A DNA stretch of 64,000 nucleotides from G963662905 sp963662905 (GCA_963662905.2 CAXXFD010000002.1:62001-126000); one strand, 5' to 3'. Positions 7,431 through 15,307 are shown, numbered from the stretch's first letter. A program made the numbers and translations. Notes: generated from the letters alone by a model not told the origin.

Positions 7431-9235
7431 ATAAGAAATACTTACCGGCAATTCTGTTTCTGATCATCTGTTTTATCCTCTACGGACGCAGCATTAATTA
7501 TGATTTTGTGCTCGACGATTCCTTTGCCATCGAAAACAATGCTTTTGTGCAGAAGGGCTTAAGTGGCATAGCGGATATTTGGTCGCATGGCTATTTTTAT
7601 GGCTTCAATGAAAACAACGCCCAGCTGTATCGTCCGCTGACACAAACTGTTTTGGCAACGGTAAGTTCCGTGGCAGGAATGAATCCCGGCGCATTTCATT
7701 TTATCAATATTTTTGGCTATTTCCTGATTGTTTTATTGATTTTTTATATCCTAAAACCATATTTCCCCGATAAAAGATCCTGGGTTCCCTGGCTCGCTGC
7801 CTTATTATTTGCTATCCATCCCTTGCACATTGAAGTGGTGGCCAACATCAAAAGTATCGATGAAATTCTGGCCATGCTGTTTGGTCTGGCAGCCCTGCAA
7901 AACGGCTTAAAATATTATGCATCAAAGGGAAAGAAATACCTTTGGTTTGCGCTTTTATTCCTCGCTTTGAGTGCTTTCAGTAAAGAAAGCGGTATAATGT
8001 TTGCCCTCATAATCCCACTCACTGCTCTTTTCCTGATCACAGAAAAAACTTCCAAAGACCTTCTGAAGGAAACCCTGTTTTTCATTGTTCCTGTTGCTGC
8101 TTATTTGATTGTGCGCATATTGGTCATTGGCAGTTTTGGCAGTGGTGAAAGTATCGATCCAATCAACAACAGCCTTTTAGCCGGAAGTTTTGCCGAACAA
8201 TTTGCTACAGCCATCCAGATCATCGGGCGCTACCTCCTGCTGTTGCTTGTGCCTTTTAAGCAAAGCTGGGATTATTCCTACAACCAGATTCCATTGGTTG
8301 GGCTTACTCATTGGTCGTTTTTGCTTTCCCTGACAGGCATCATTGTATTAATATTTTTCGCCTTCAGATTGCGAAAAACACAGCAATTATTCAGTTTGGG
8401 CGTTTTTTGGTTTTTTGTGATGCTGCTGCCGGCTTCAAACCTCATTATCCCGATAGGGGCTACAATGGCCGAACGCTTTGTTTTTGCCCCATCGCTGGGC
8501 TTTATTATGGCTTTTATTGCTTTGGTGATGATGCTCAGTGAAAGGACAAAAACGCCATCAAAACAACTGCAAATCCGTTATGCAATTCCCGCGCTTTCCG
8601 CGATGATCTACCTGCTTTCCTTCTTTTCCTACATCCCGCTATGGCAAAACAATTTCACTTTGGCCAAGGCCGGAATTGAACGTTCGCCAAACAGCGCCCG
8701 TGCACAACTGGCCTGGTCGGTGCAACTGAAACAGGAAATCAACAAAAGTCAAAATCAGGCGCAAAAAGCAAGCCTGACGCGGCAAGCCATGAATGCTGCA
8801 CAAAAAGCCCTCAGTATTTATCCCGATTATGCCACAGCCGCATTTGAAACCGGTGATTTATATTTTCTTCAGCAGGATATGGCCAATGCCCGAAAATATT
8901 TCAGGAAATGCCTGAAATCGGAACCACAACATGTGCGCGCCATCAATAATATTGGTGTAAGCTATATTCAGCAAGGCCGCAACGACAGTGCACTCTTCTA
9001 TTTTGACAGGGCATTGCAGATCGATCCCAAACATCCCGATGCACTGGCCAATAAAGGACTTTACTACTACCAAACCGGACAAAAACAAAAAGCTGTTGAC
9101 TTTTGGGAAGAATCCCTAAAATACAAAGCACACGAAAAACAAGTCCTCATCAACCTGATGCACACCCATAACGAGCTGGGCAATAAGGAAAAAGCTCGGT
9201 TTTATCAGCAGAAAGCGATGCAGGTGGGAAAGTGA
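7427..9235 (+). CDS. TMTC-like multi-pass membrane protein with C-terminal TPR repeats
   Basis: 602 residues. The first ~410 residues contain about ten hydrophobic helices. The first extracytoplasmic loop has YDFVLDDSFAIENN, the acidic motif seen in GT-C glycosyltransferases and in TMTC O-mannosyltransferases; YRPL and FSKESGIMF also fit that family. Residues about 430-600 are tetratricopeptide repeats (ALSIYPDYATAAFETGDLY, ARKYFRKCLKSEPQHVRAINNIG, ALFYFDRALQIDPKHPDALANKG). Expected in the inner membrane, with the TPR domain on the side opposite to or alongside the catalytic loop. It may glycosylate secreted proteins, consistent with the known glycosylation of T9SS and periplasmic proteins in this phylum, but no acceptor is indicated. 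It overlaps the aminotransferase gene by four bases. Confidence 0.8.
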   Translation: MNKKYLPAILFLIICFILYGRSINYDFVLDDSFAIENNAFVQKGLSGIADIWSHGYFYGFNENNAQLYRPLTQTVLATVSSVAGMNPGAFHFINIFGYFLIVLLIFYILKPYFPDKRSWVPWLAALLFAIHPLHIEVVANIKSIDEILAMLFGLAALQNGLKYYASKGKKYLWFALLFLALSAFSKESGIMFALIIPLTALFLITEKTSKDLLKETLFFIVPVAAYLIVRILVIGSFGSGESIDPINNSLLAGSFAEQFATAIQIIGRYLLLLLVPFKQSWDYSYNQIPLVGLTHWSFLLSLTGIIVLIFFAFRLRKTQQLFSLGVFWFFVMLLPASNLIIPIGATMAERFVFAPSLGFIMAFIALVMMLSERTKTPSKQLQIRYAIPALSAMIYLLSFFSYIPLWQNNFTLAKAGIERSPNSARAQLAWSVQLKQEINKSQNQAQKASLTRQAMNAAQKALSIYPDYATAAFETGDLYFLQQDMANARKYFRKCLKSEPQHVRAINNIGVSYIQQGRNDSALFYFDRALQIDPKHPDALANKGLYYYQTGQKQKAVDFWEESLKYKAHEKQVLINLMHTHNELGNKEKARFYQQKAMQVGK

Positions 9236-9293
9236 AATTAGTTATTCCTGGGTGCATTCTTCTAATCCTCTAAAGAAAAGTCCGTTGTTTTAT

Positions 9294-9322
9294 ACATTTT
9301 CCAAGTTCAACTTGAAAAATGT
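9294..9322. repeat. 29-base near-perfect palindrome
   Basis: ACATTTT-C-CAAGTT-C-AACTTG-A-AAAATGT: 13 of 14 arm positions pair around a central C. It lies 59 bases after the TPR gene stop and has no T tract after it, so it looks more like a protein-binding dyad or transcript hairpin than a classic terminator. Confidence 0.6.
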
Positions 9323-9513
9323 TTAAAACAATTATCGATATCTATATAAAACAGAGTATCACCAATTTAGAACCCGAAAAAATCATACGCAAGTAAAACC
9401 GACAGAAATTATACTGCATAAAAACCTCCGTTCTGGTGTTTGATCCAATACGTTAATTTGCCCGGCTATCAACAAGGGTTTGCCAAAACCCAGCTTTTCG
9501 CAAAACAACATAA

Positions 9514-9547
9514 TTTTTTTAGTTCATTTTCTTGTGAACTAAAAAAA
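9514..9547. promoter_or_regulatory. Operator dyad overlapping the GbsR-type gene promoter
   Basis: Thirteen-base arms (T7-AGTTCA and TGAACT-A7) form a perfect inverted repeat across an eight-base spacer. It covers the -33 element of the downstream promoter, which suggests autorepression by the regulator encoded 35 bases further on. A related AGTTC half-site pair occurs again before the next gene. Confidence 0.75.
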
Positions 9548-9561
9548 CTTTCGTAATTTTG
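9531..9561 (+). promoter_or_regulatory. Bacteroidota promoter CTTG-N19-TAATTTTG
   Basis: A -33 CTTG (9531-9534) and a perfect -7 TAnnTTTG (9554-9561) with the ideal 19-base spacing, 20 bases before the ATG. This is the best promoter in the window. Confidence 0.8.
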
Positions 9562-9581
9562 TCGCGTTAAGATTTTAGAAT

Positions 9582-10040
9582 ATGCAAGAAAGAAGAAGAC
9601 AACTCATTGAAAAGGTGGGAATTATATTTGAAAAGCAGGGAAAGCCTGCAGTTAGTGGACGGATTATGGGACTTTTTCTCACGAGCAATCAGGAATACCT
9701 CACTTTTGATGATATCGTGGAAGAATTATGCCTGAGCAAGAGTGCAGTGAGCAATGGGATCAATCTTTTGTTAAACCTCAGACATATTGATTATACTAAG
9801 AAAACAGGTGACCGCAAACGCTATTTTAAATTTATCCACCATGATCTTGGTGATATTTTCAATGATTTTAGTGAAAATTTTTTACGTTTCAAGAGCGTTC
9901 TCGAAGAAATGAAAGCAGAGGAAGAAATGGGCACAAAAGAAAGCAAACAACACATCGATGAAATGTTGATCGGTTTGAATATTTTCATGAGCTATCTGCC
10001 TAAAATGATGGAAGATTACCAAAAAGCAATCAGAAAATAA
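9582..10040 (+). CDS. GbsR/MarR-type winged-helix transcriptional regulator
   Basis: 152 residues. A winged-helix region (about 25-85) includes LTFDDIVEELCLSKSAVSNGINLLLNL as helix-turn-helix and KKTGDRKRYFKF as the wing, followed by long helices that should form the dimer interface. This is the GbsR branch of the MarR superfamily, common in Bacteroidota beside efflux genes. The inverted repeat over its promoter and a similar half-site pair before the next gene suggest it controls both itself and the HlyD-like gene downstream. The ligand is not indicated by sequence. Confidence 0.85.
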   Translation: MQERRRQLIEKVGIIFEKQGKPAVSGRIMGLFLTSNQEYLTFDDIVEELCLSKSAVSNGINLLLNLRHIDYTKKTGDRKRYFKFIHHDLGDIFNDFSENFLRFKSVLEEMKAEEEMGTKESKQHIDEMLIGLNIFMSYLPKMMEDYQKAIRK

Positions 10041-10053
10041 TTTTTTTAACCAC

Positions 10054-10075
10054 TTAGTTCTTTTAGTTCAGAACC
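10054..10075. promoter_or_regulatory. Second AGTTC-type operator-like site
   Basis: TTAGTTC, then TTTTAGTTCA, then GAACC: two direct AGTTC half-sites and one inverted GAAC. It resembles the half-site of the upstream regulator dyad and lies just before the HlyD-like gene. Confidence 0.45.
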
Positions 10076-10103
10076 AAAAAGTTAACAATAAAATAAAAAT
10101 ACC

Positions 10104-10610
10104 ATGATAAAGCGAATACTGAAAATAATGAGCATCTCCCTGATATTTGCGTTTCCCCCTATCAATTTTGGACTTGTTTTTGATGAAATATCTTATTTCA
10201 TAAAGGAGAAAAGGGACAATATCATCATCAACAGCACGCAGAATTTGACTATCCGATCATCTTTCGAGGGAACAATCAAAGAAATATGCAAGCAGCCGGG
10301 CCAGAACATTGAGCAAGGAGACACTCTGCTGCTTTTTAATAAAAACGAATTAATCCTGAAAAAAGAGCTAATCCGGAACAAAATACTGGAGCTCAGCCAA
10401 AACGAGGACAAAAATTCCGGGGAACTACAAAAAGCCCGCCTAAACCTGCGTATTGTCAACAACCAATTGGCTTCCAGTATCATCCGCGCACCTGAAGCAG
10501 GTAAAATTGTACGGATTTTCTATCATCAGGGACAATATGTGAGCAAAGGCGATGAACTGTTTGCAATAAAAAACATTCAAAAAAATCAGACGCTGGCACT
10601 TAGACCATAA
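10104..10610 (+). CDS. Minimal HlyD/RND-adaptor-like protein (lipoyl barrel-sandwich domain)
   Basis: 168 residues. An N-terminal hydrophobic segment (about 8-28) acts as signal anchor. Then comes a half lipoyl motif (IRSSFEGTIKEICKQPGQNIEQGDTLLLF), a helical hairpin of about 50 residues, and the second half (IIRAPEAGKIVRIFYHQGQYVSKGDELFAI). That is the core of membrane-fusion proteins of RND and ABC efflux pumps. The beta-barrel and membrane-proximal domains that usually bring the length to 330-400 residues are absent. No RND pump or TolC gene follows; the next gene is ridA. It is probably under control of the GbsR-type regulator just upstream. It may be a trans-acting adaptor, a carrier-like domain, or a remnant of a lost pump operon, although the frame is intact. 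Confidence 0.65.
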   Translation: MIKRILKIMSISLIFAFPPINFGLVFDEISYFIKEKRDNIIINSTQNLTIRSSFEGTIKEICKQPGQNIEQGDTLLLFNKNELILKKELIRNKILELSQNEDKNSGELQKARLNLRIVNNQLASSIIRAPEAGKIVRIFYHQGQYVSKGDELFAIKNIQKNQTLALRP

Positions 10611-10648
10611 ACAAATCGTTGTTTTATCTTTTCTAACAAAGAAAAAAC

Positions 10649-10656
10649 TAACTTTG
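10649..10656 (+). promoter_or_regulatory. -7 promoter box TAACTTTG before ridA
   Basis: Exact TAnnTTTG match 28 bases before the ATG at 10685. Confidence 0.55.
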
Positions 10657-10684
10657 TAGGATTAATTTAAAACCACAATTCTTT

Positions 10685-11062
10685 ATGAAAAAGATAATCC
10701 ATACCGAAAAAGCACCGAAAGCCGTAGGCCCTTATGCCCAGGCTAATGAATGCAATGGCACTTTGTTCGTAAGTGGCCAGATCCCTGTAAATCCCGAGAC
10801 CGGTAAAATTGTCGAAGGCGGTATCAAAGCACAAACCGAGCAGGTACTCAAAAATATGGGCGCAATTTTAGAAGAAGCAGGATACGATTTTTCTAATGTT
10901 GTAAAATGCACTTGCCTATTGGACAATATGGACAATTTTGCAGCGATGAATGAAGTCTATGCAGGCTTTTTCCCCGAAAACCCTCCGGCACGTGCCGCTT
11001 TTGGCGTTGTGAAACTTCCTCTCGGCGTGATGGTTGAAATCGAATGTATTGCGATGAAATAG
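10685..11062 (+). CDS. ridA: RidA family enamine/imine deaminase
   Basis: 125 residues, full length for the YjgF/YER057c/UK114 family. It hydrolyses reactive 2-aminoacrylate and related enamines released by PLP enzymes, protecting them from damage. Signatures seen: KAVGPYAQA at the N-terminus, FVSGQIPVNPETG, and the catalytic region PPARAAFGVVKLPLGVMVEIE with its conserved Arg and Glu. Homotrimeric and cytosolic in known members. It has its own promoter box and a strong terminator, so it is probably monocistronic and unrelated to the efflux-like genes before it. Confidence 0.95.
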   Translation: MKKIIHTEKAPKAVGPYAQANECNGTLFVSGQIPVNPETGKIVEGGIKAQTEQVLKNMGAILEEAGYDFSNVVKCTCLLDNMDNFAAMNEVYAGFFPENPPARAAFGVVKLPLGVMVEIECIAMK

Positions 11063-11095
11063 AGATTATTAGCAATCTCATCAATACATTGCCCC

Positions 11096-11156
11096 CTTCC
11101 CTGCTTCGGTCAATGACATGTAATAAAGTCTGCACACGGAGCAGGGAAGTTTTTTT
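11096..11156 (+). terminator. Rho-independent terminator after ridA
   Basis: CTTCCCTGCTTCG pairs with CGGAGCAGGGAAG (12 of 13 bp) across a 28-base loop, followed by seven T. Located 33 bases after the stop. Confidence 0.75.
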
Positions 11157-11410
11157 CAGTAAACATAACCTGAGGTCAGTATTCATGAGCTTCCTGCCGA
11201 AATGCGCTGCATTGGCCATTCAACATGTTTTTTTGCAAACTTCTTAGCATGAAATTCCCATTCGTTTCTGAATATAAGAAAATGATCTAAAAAAAAGCAG
11301 TATCTTTAACAAAATTTGTTTCTTATATCTCTTCTCATAAGCTTGTTTCCTGATTATTTTTAACAAATTGATTATTTCCCTGTTCGTAATAACATCAACT
11401 GATTTTTTTT
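11157..11410. other. Intergenic region before the barrel-like gene
   Basis: AT-rich, no coding sequence found. One imperfect -7-like box (TATCTTTA at about 11299-11306) is the only promoter-like signal. Confidence 0.45.
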
Positions 11411-12001
11411 ATGAAAAAAACACTTCTAGCGATCATTATTATTTTCCTTTCTTTTCAAAATATTGACGCACAAACAACCAAAGAAAGCAAAAACTCCTAT
11501 GGTATTTTATTCATGGCCGGTTTAAGGTATGACGATTTACGCATGTGCGCTGCCAGCCCTGCCGGAGTAAAAGGCGGATCAATAGCCGATATCATGTTTA
11601 TCATGAAACACCAACTGAATAAAAATAATGCCCTGAGCTTTAACCTACCGGTGATGCGCCCGATCCTGTTTGGCATTGCTTTTAAAATGTTACAATTTGA
11701 GCCGGAACTAAGATATGAACACAGCAAAATGATAAACGAAAAAATGGATTTGGTCACGGGTGGCGGCTTAGGCATCAGTTTGCATTATGGCCCTGATTAT
11801 CAATCGAGCGTAAAAGATCCCGGCCCATCTTTTTTTGCCATGGGTCCTTTGTTTAGCCTTCAAACCGGAATTGCCTTTAAAAAGGAAATGACGGCAAAAA
11901 GCCTCCTTTCCTTAAAAGCATTTTACATTCCCCTTTTTGCCAAAGACAGAGATACGGGAACCGTTCTGGGTGGAACAGTTTCCTATGCTATTTATTTTTG
12001 A
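11411..12001 (+). CDS. Secreted protein, probable small outer-membrane beta-barrel
   Basis: 196 residues with a clear signal peptide (MKKTLLAIIIIFLSFQ, cleavage near DAQ). The mature part alternates hydrophobic and polar residues in short strands with glycine turns (LVTGGGLGISLHYG, GPLFSLQTGIAF) and ends in an aromatic residue (VSYAIYF), which is the terminal signature recognised by the BAM complex. The pattern fits an eight-stranded outer-membrane barrel. No family was recognised. A dyad at its stop codon may terminate transcription here and from the convergent gene. Confidence 0.6.
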   Translation: MKKTLLAIIIIFLSFQNIDAQTTKESKNSYGILFMAGLRYDDLRMCAASPAGVKGGSIADIMFIMKHQLNKNNALSFNLPVMRPILFGIAFKMLQFEPELRYEHSKMINEKMDLVTGGGLGISLHYGPDYQSSVKDPGPSFFAMGPLFSLQTGIAFKKEMTAKSLLSLKAFYIPLFAKDRDTGTVLGGTVSYAIYF

Positions 12002-12031
12002 TCTGTTTTTTTCATCAAAAAAAAGGATCAA
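11998..12031. terminator. Possible bidirectional terminator between convergent genes
   Basis: TTGATC and GATCAA flank a T7 run and an A8 run, so either transcript could form an A/U-rich hairpin. It overlaps the stop codon at 11999-12001. The GC content is low, so this is tentative. Confidence 0.35.
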
Positions 12032-12055
12032 AAGAAATAGTCCATACACCCTTTC

Positions 12056-12721
12056 TTATGCTGTTAAAGGTTTATCAAAACGTTTTTCCAAGGCATTGTT
12101 TTTCTTCAAATTGGAGTTCCAATAAAAATCTGTAAGGCCGAAAAGTTTAAAGAAACGAAACATCGTCCGCCTTGCGGATCCCAATTGATAAGGCCTGGCC
12201 ATTTTCGCAAGCAATTCCGGATCAAAACTCCCTTTCACTGCAAGGTTTTCTCCCAGGCCTTCCATTTGACGGAACAGCTTTTTAGTCATCCAGGCCGGCA
12301 TCATTTGTATTCCTTCAACGCCTCCTTTAATTGCAATTCCGGCAGGTTCAAATCCATAACGTTTTGTGAATTTATCGAGATAACGCGCCACAAAAGTGGA
12401 ATGTTTCGCTTCAGGAAAACCGCTTTGTACAATGAAACCCAGCCGTTTGCCTTTTTGACCTTCCTGTTTCGCGATGTCCTCGAGAAATTCCTTAACAATG
12501 GCCGGCATACAATCCACATAAAGCGGGAATACGACAATAAGGGTATCTGCATCGCGGAAAGCCGCCAGGTGCTCTTCCCTTTTATGGCGGGCAGCAAGAT
12601 GAAAAATCCCGATATCTGTACCCGTATCTAAGCGCCGGTATCCGTTTTGCAGATGATGCAAAAGCATCAGGGAATTGCTTTTTTTGTTGCGCGGCGAGCC
12701 GTTATAAAGTGCTAATGACAT
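12056..12721 (-). CDS. NAD(P)H-dependent FMN reductase-like flavodoxin-fold protein
   Basis: 221 residues. The N-terminus (LALYNGSPRNKKSNSLMLL) is the FMN-phosphate loop of the NADPH-dependent FMN reductase/flavodoxin-like family, and VVFPLYVDCMPAIVKEFLED is the second flavin-contact segment. The C-terminal ~50 residues (MARPYQLGSARRTMFRFFKLFG) are an extension rich in basic and aromatic residues. The start overlaps the end of the preceding flavodoxin-like gene by 20 bases, so the two are made together. The electron acceptor is unknown. Confidence 0.75.
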   Translation of the reverse strand: MSLALYNGSPRNKKSNSLMLLHHLQNGYRRLDTGTDIGIFHLAARHKREEHLAAFRDADTLIVVFPLYVDCMPAIVKEFLEDIAKQEGQKGKRLGFIVQSGFPEAKHSTFVARYLDKFTKRYGFEPAGIAIKGGVEGIQMMPAWMTKKLFRQMEGLGENLAVKGSFDPELLAKMARPYQLGSARRTMFRFFKLFGLTDFYWNSNLKKNNALEKRFDKPLTA

Positions 12722-13253
12722 GGGCTACCTCCTCTGCTTTATGTTCGTCAATACATTTCACAAATTCTATTTTCGAGCTGAAATTCAAGGCAATACGATC
12801 ATAAATATCGCTAATTATTTCAATATCTTCTGCATCGGTCAGTTCTTCCTTTTGCAGCAAAACAGCCAGCTTTGGTGTTTTATCATAGCGCATATAATGA
12901 TGGCTTTCGTTTTGGACCATTTTGATATAAGGCAATGCCAAAATCACAAAACGATCGGTAATCATCTTAAGCAATGCGGAAGTAAAACCGGCAATAATTG
13001 GGGAGGCAAAAACCACCAAATCAGATTCGATGACCTTTTTCAGGATATTTTCAGCATCATCTTTTACCGCACAATGGCCGGGCGTTTTCCACCAGCAATT
13101 CCAGCAGCCGGTACAGCTCTTCAAATCCTGCGCGGAAAGCTGCACAATTTCAAGCTGATTTCCGGGATTCACTTTTTGTTGCAGCTCAGAAAGATAATCC
13201 GGGAATGCTGTATTTTCCGAAAACGGATTACCGTCAAGTATGAGTATTTTCAT
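12702..13253 (-). CDS. Iron-sulfur-flavoprotein-like flavodoxin-family reductase
   Basis: 183 residues. FMN-binding N-terminus (MKILILDGNPFSEN), then a cysteine cluster CTGCWNCWWKTPGHC at about residues 47-61 and DLVVFASPIIAGFTSALLK. The placement after the first beta-alpha units matches the cysteine motif of iron-sulfur flavoproteins and related NADPH reductases of the flavodoxin_2/FMN_red group, which may hold a 4Fe-4S cluster. First gene of a two-gene minus-strand unit; its 3' end overlaps the next flavodoxin-fold gene. The pair may form a heteromeric or sequential reductase, by inference from overlap alone. Confidence 0.75.
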   Translation of the reverse strand: MKILILDGNPFSENTAFPDYLSELQQKVNPGNQLEIVQLSAQDLKSCTGCWNCWWKTPGHCAVKDDAENILKKVIESDLVVFASPIIAGFTSALLKMITDRFVILALPYIKMVQNESHHYMRYDKTPKLAVLLQKEELTDAEDIEIISDIYDRIALNFSSKIEFVKCIDEHKAEEVAHVISTL

Positions 13254-13439
13254 AAAAAGGACTGTTCATTGGGATTGCAAAATTAGCAAAACAACTACTT
13301 GACAGACTGGTTAATAATAATTTAACACAAGCCTCCGTACCGGAAATTTAATTCGAAGAAAGGCCAAAGCAGTTTTTTTTACAAAAAGTTAAATCCAAAA
13401 TAGCCATATAAATCCTGCCAATTTTCCGACATTTGCTGC

Positions 13440-13856
13440 ATGAAAATGCTAGAAACAATCCGCAAAATACTCAGGCCAAAACTGGCTGCAGCCCTTTTCT
13501 GGATATGGCTGGTCACCATCTTTGTTTTGTCGTCCATACCCAAAATCCCTACAGCAAAACTTAAAACTGACCTGTTTGAACTCCGCCTGGACTATATCCT
13601 CCATTTTGGTGTATATGGCTTGCTCTCTACATTTTTCTTCTTTTGGAAAAGCAGGGATGACGGAAAATTCAAAAAAAACGAACTTTTAATTTACCTTGTC
13701 CTTGCCAGCATTTTTGCTGCATTGGAAGAAACGCATCAGCTTTGGGTTGACGGGCGCACCTTCAATCCTATTGATATGCTCAGCAATATTCTCGGTGTTT
13801 TTGTTGGGATTTGGGCATGGAAAATCCTTAGCCACATCAGCCTTCAAAATCGGTAA
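13440..13856 (+). CDS. VanZ-like family membrane protein
   Basis: 138 residues with four hydrophobic helices. The family motifs are present: DYILHFGVYGLLS in helix 2 and EETHQLWVDGRTFNPIDMLSNILGVFVG around helices 3-4. Members are small inner-membrane proteins named after the teicoplanin-resistance accessory VanZ; most, like this one, stand alone and have no proven role, though binding of lipid-linked or glycopeptide ligands is suspected. The last 20 bases overlap the convergent AAA-like gene. Confidence 0.85.
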   Translation: MKMLETIRKILRPKLAAALFWIWLVTIFVLSSIPKIPTAKLKTDLFELRLDYILHFGVYGLLSTFFFFWKSRDDGKFKKNELLIYLVLASIFAALEETHQLWVDGRTFNPIDMLSNILGVFVGIWAWKILSHISLQNR

Positions 13857-14433
13857 AATTATTGATTTGCTGCACTTTATTCACAATAATTTTATCGAAT
13901 CGGGAGTGAATAAGCGGATAAACCCTTAAAAATCTTTGCATCTCGTCTTCCGGCCCGGACAAAATCACCATAGGGCTCAGGTATTTCCCCAAACGGTACG
14001 AAAGGCTTTCCGGGGCTTCATTGGCCGACATCATTTTGGTGGCCGATTTATCAAACAGCTCGGCATTTTGCAAAAGCAGCACTTTACCTTTTGCTTTATC
14101 AAAAGCATCAATAATTTTTTTCGCCGTTTGGCCAATGAACTGGCTAAACAGATCCGAACTATCAATTACCAAAACTTCCTCAGTTTGCAACAAAGCAAAA
14201 TCGAAACAAACTTTTGCCAGCCAGTTTGCAATCTTCCCATCAGTACCCTGAGGGAAATTGATAAAAACAAAGTTCCGTGTCCAGGCGTTTGTACCGGCTT
14301 CACCACTCTGCAAATTATGGGCGAGTTCGGCAAATTGCCCGGGCATGGCCTTCAGTTCCTGAAATACAGCATTAGAAAGTTTCATTTTTTCTAAGGCATC
14401 AAGATGTTCCTGAATTTTTTCCTGGGTATTCAT
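13837..14433 (-). CDS. Degenerate CbbX/SpoVK-like AAA domain protein (probable pseudo-ATPase)
   Basis: 198 residues, cytosolic. The order of segments follows a CbbX/SpoVK-type AAA+ domain. A beta-strand plus loop (FVFINFPQGTDGKIANWLAKV, residues 55-75) sits where the Walker A loop GNPGTGKT should be. VIDSSDLFSQFIGQTAKKI (89-107) matches the family VGQTAKK element. KVLLLQNA (117-124) is at Walker B, normally VLFIDEA. MQRFLRVYPLIHSRFDKII (165-183) matches the NPGLxSRF sensor/arginine region. The P-loop lacks the GxxxxGK[ST] pattern and the catalytic Asp-Glu is replaced by Gln-Asn, so ATP hydrolysis is not expected. Sixteen bases separate it from mscS upstream, so they are co-transcribed. Identification rests on motif order by eye. 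Confidence 0.6.
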   Translation of the reverse strand: MNTQEKIQEHLDALEKMKLSNAVFQELKAMPGQFAELAHNLQSGEAGTNAWTRNFVFINFPQGTDGKIANWLAKVCFDFALLQTEEVLVIDSSDLFSQFIGQTAKKIIDAFDKAKGKVLLLQNAELFDKSATKMMSANEAPESLSYRLGKYLSPMVILSGPEDEMQRFLRVYPLIHSRFDKIIVNKVQQINNFTDFEG

Positions 14434-14449
14434 TTTATTGGTTTTTAGT

Positions 14450-15307
14450 TTACTCTATTTTTGATTTAACATGCAGATCCAACTGTGGAAATGGAATCGT
14501 AACATCATTTTCAATGAATTTGCGGTTGATGTTTTTACGGATATCCGATTTTACATTCTCGATCCGGAAGATGTTTTTACTGAAAAACAGCAGTTCAAAA
14601 TCGAGGGAACTGTTGCCAAAATCAAGAAAACGGGCTATTACTTTGGGTTCAGATTCAATTTCCGGATGTTCCAGGGCACTCTCTTTGAGCAATTTTTCTA
14701 CCAATTCAATATCGCTGCCATAAGCCACGCCCACTTTGATGCGAAAACGGGTTTTCTGCGATTGATGGCTCCAATTGATCACTTTATTTGCGGTTATCAC
14801 TGAATTAGGAATGATAATACGGATATCATCGCGGTTTATGGCATCGGATGTCCGAAGTCCGATATTAAGGATTTTAATGACATCACCGTCGATTTCCAAA
14901 ACATCACCCACTTTAATAGAACCTTCAAAAAGCAGGATAATACCCGAAATAAAATTATTGAAGGTATTTTGCAGCCCCAGTCCGACACCCACCAGCAAGG
15001 CTGCAGAACCTGCGAGCAATACGTTCAGCTTTAATCCTAAAGTATCTAAAATCAGCAGAATAGCCGCAACCCAGATTATATATTTAATAATTTGGAAAAG
15101 CGCATGCAGGTTTCCCATTTTGCTTTCATCGAGCCGTGCCGGACGAAACATTATCTTACGGACAAGCCACAGCAAAACACGGGTTACAATTAAAATAATG
15201 ATCGCAGCAAGCACCGTTTCCAGCGTAAGGGCATAGGTGCCAATCCGAAAGATTTCCGTATCAATAAATTCGTTTATTTCATCCATAGGAACAAAATTAT
15301 GAGCCAT
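14450..15307 (-). CDS. mscS: MscS-family small-conductance mechanosensitive channel
   Basis: 285 residues. Hydrophobic helices at about 26-46, 70-90 and 95-120 are followed by the pore-lining TM3 region (GVGLGLQNTFNNFISGIILL) and the cytoplasmic beta domain (EGSIKVGDVLEIDGDV, RTSDAINRDDIRIIIPNS, KVINWSHQ). These are MscS hallmarks. The channel opens under membrane tension to release solutes on hypo-osmotic shock. An internal ATG at 15286 could be the true start, which would remove seven residues. It is followed by the AAA-like gene in the same direction; the upstream peroxiredoxin gene ends downstream of it, 134 bases away. Confidence 0.92.
   Translation of the reverse strand: MAHNFVPMDEINEFIDTEIFRIGTYALTLETVLAAIIILIVTRVLLWLVRKIMFRPARLDESKMGNLHALFQIIKYIIWVAAILLILDTLGLKLNVLLAGSAALLVGVGLGLQNTFNNFISGIILLFEGSIKVGDVLEIDGDVIKILNIGLRTSDAINRDDIRIIIPNSVITANKVINWSHQSQKTRFRIKVGVAYGSDIELVEKLLKESALEHPEIESEPKVIARFLDFGNSSLDFELLFFSKNIFRIENVKSDIRKNINRKFIENDVTIPFPQLDLHVKSKIE

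Larger units (their letters stand above)
9236..9581. other. Regulatory intergenic region before the GbsR-type gene
   Basis: No gene. It contains a 29-base near-perfect palindrome (9294-9322), then unremarkable AT-rich DNA, then the operator and promoter of the regulator gene (9514-9561). Confidence 0.7.

Noticed and set aside
9236..9581. tRNA or other RNA gene
   Set aside because: The palindrome is too short and no cloverleaf or T-loop sequence is present; no tRNA was seen in any gap of the window.
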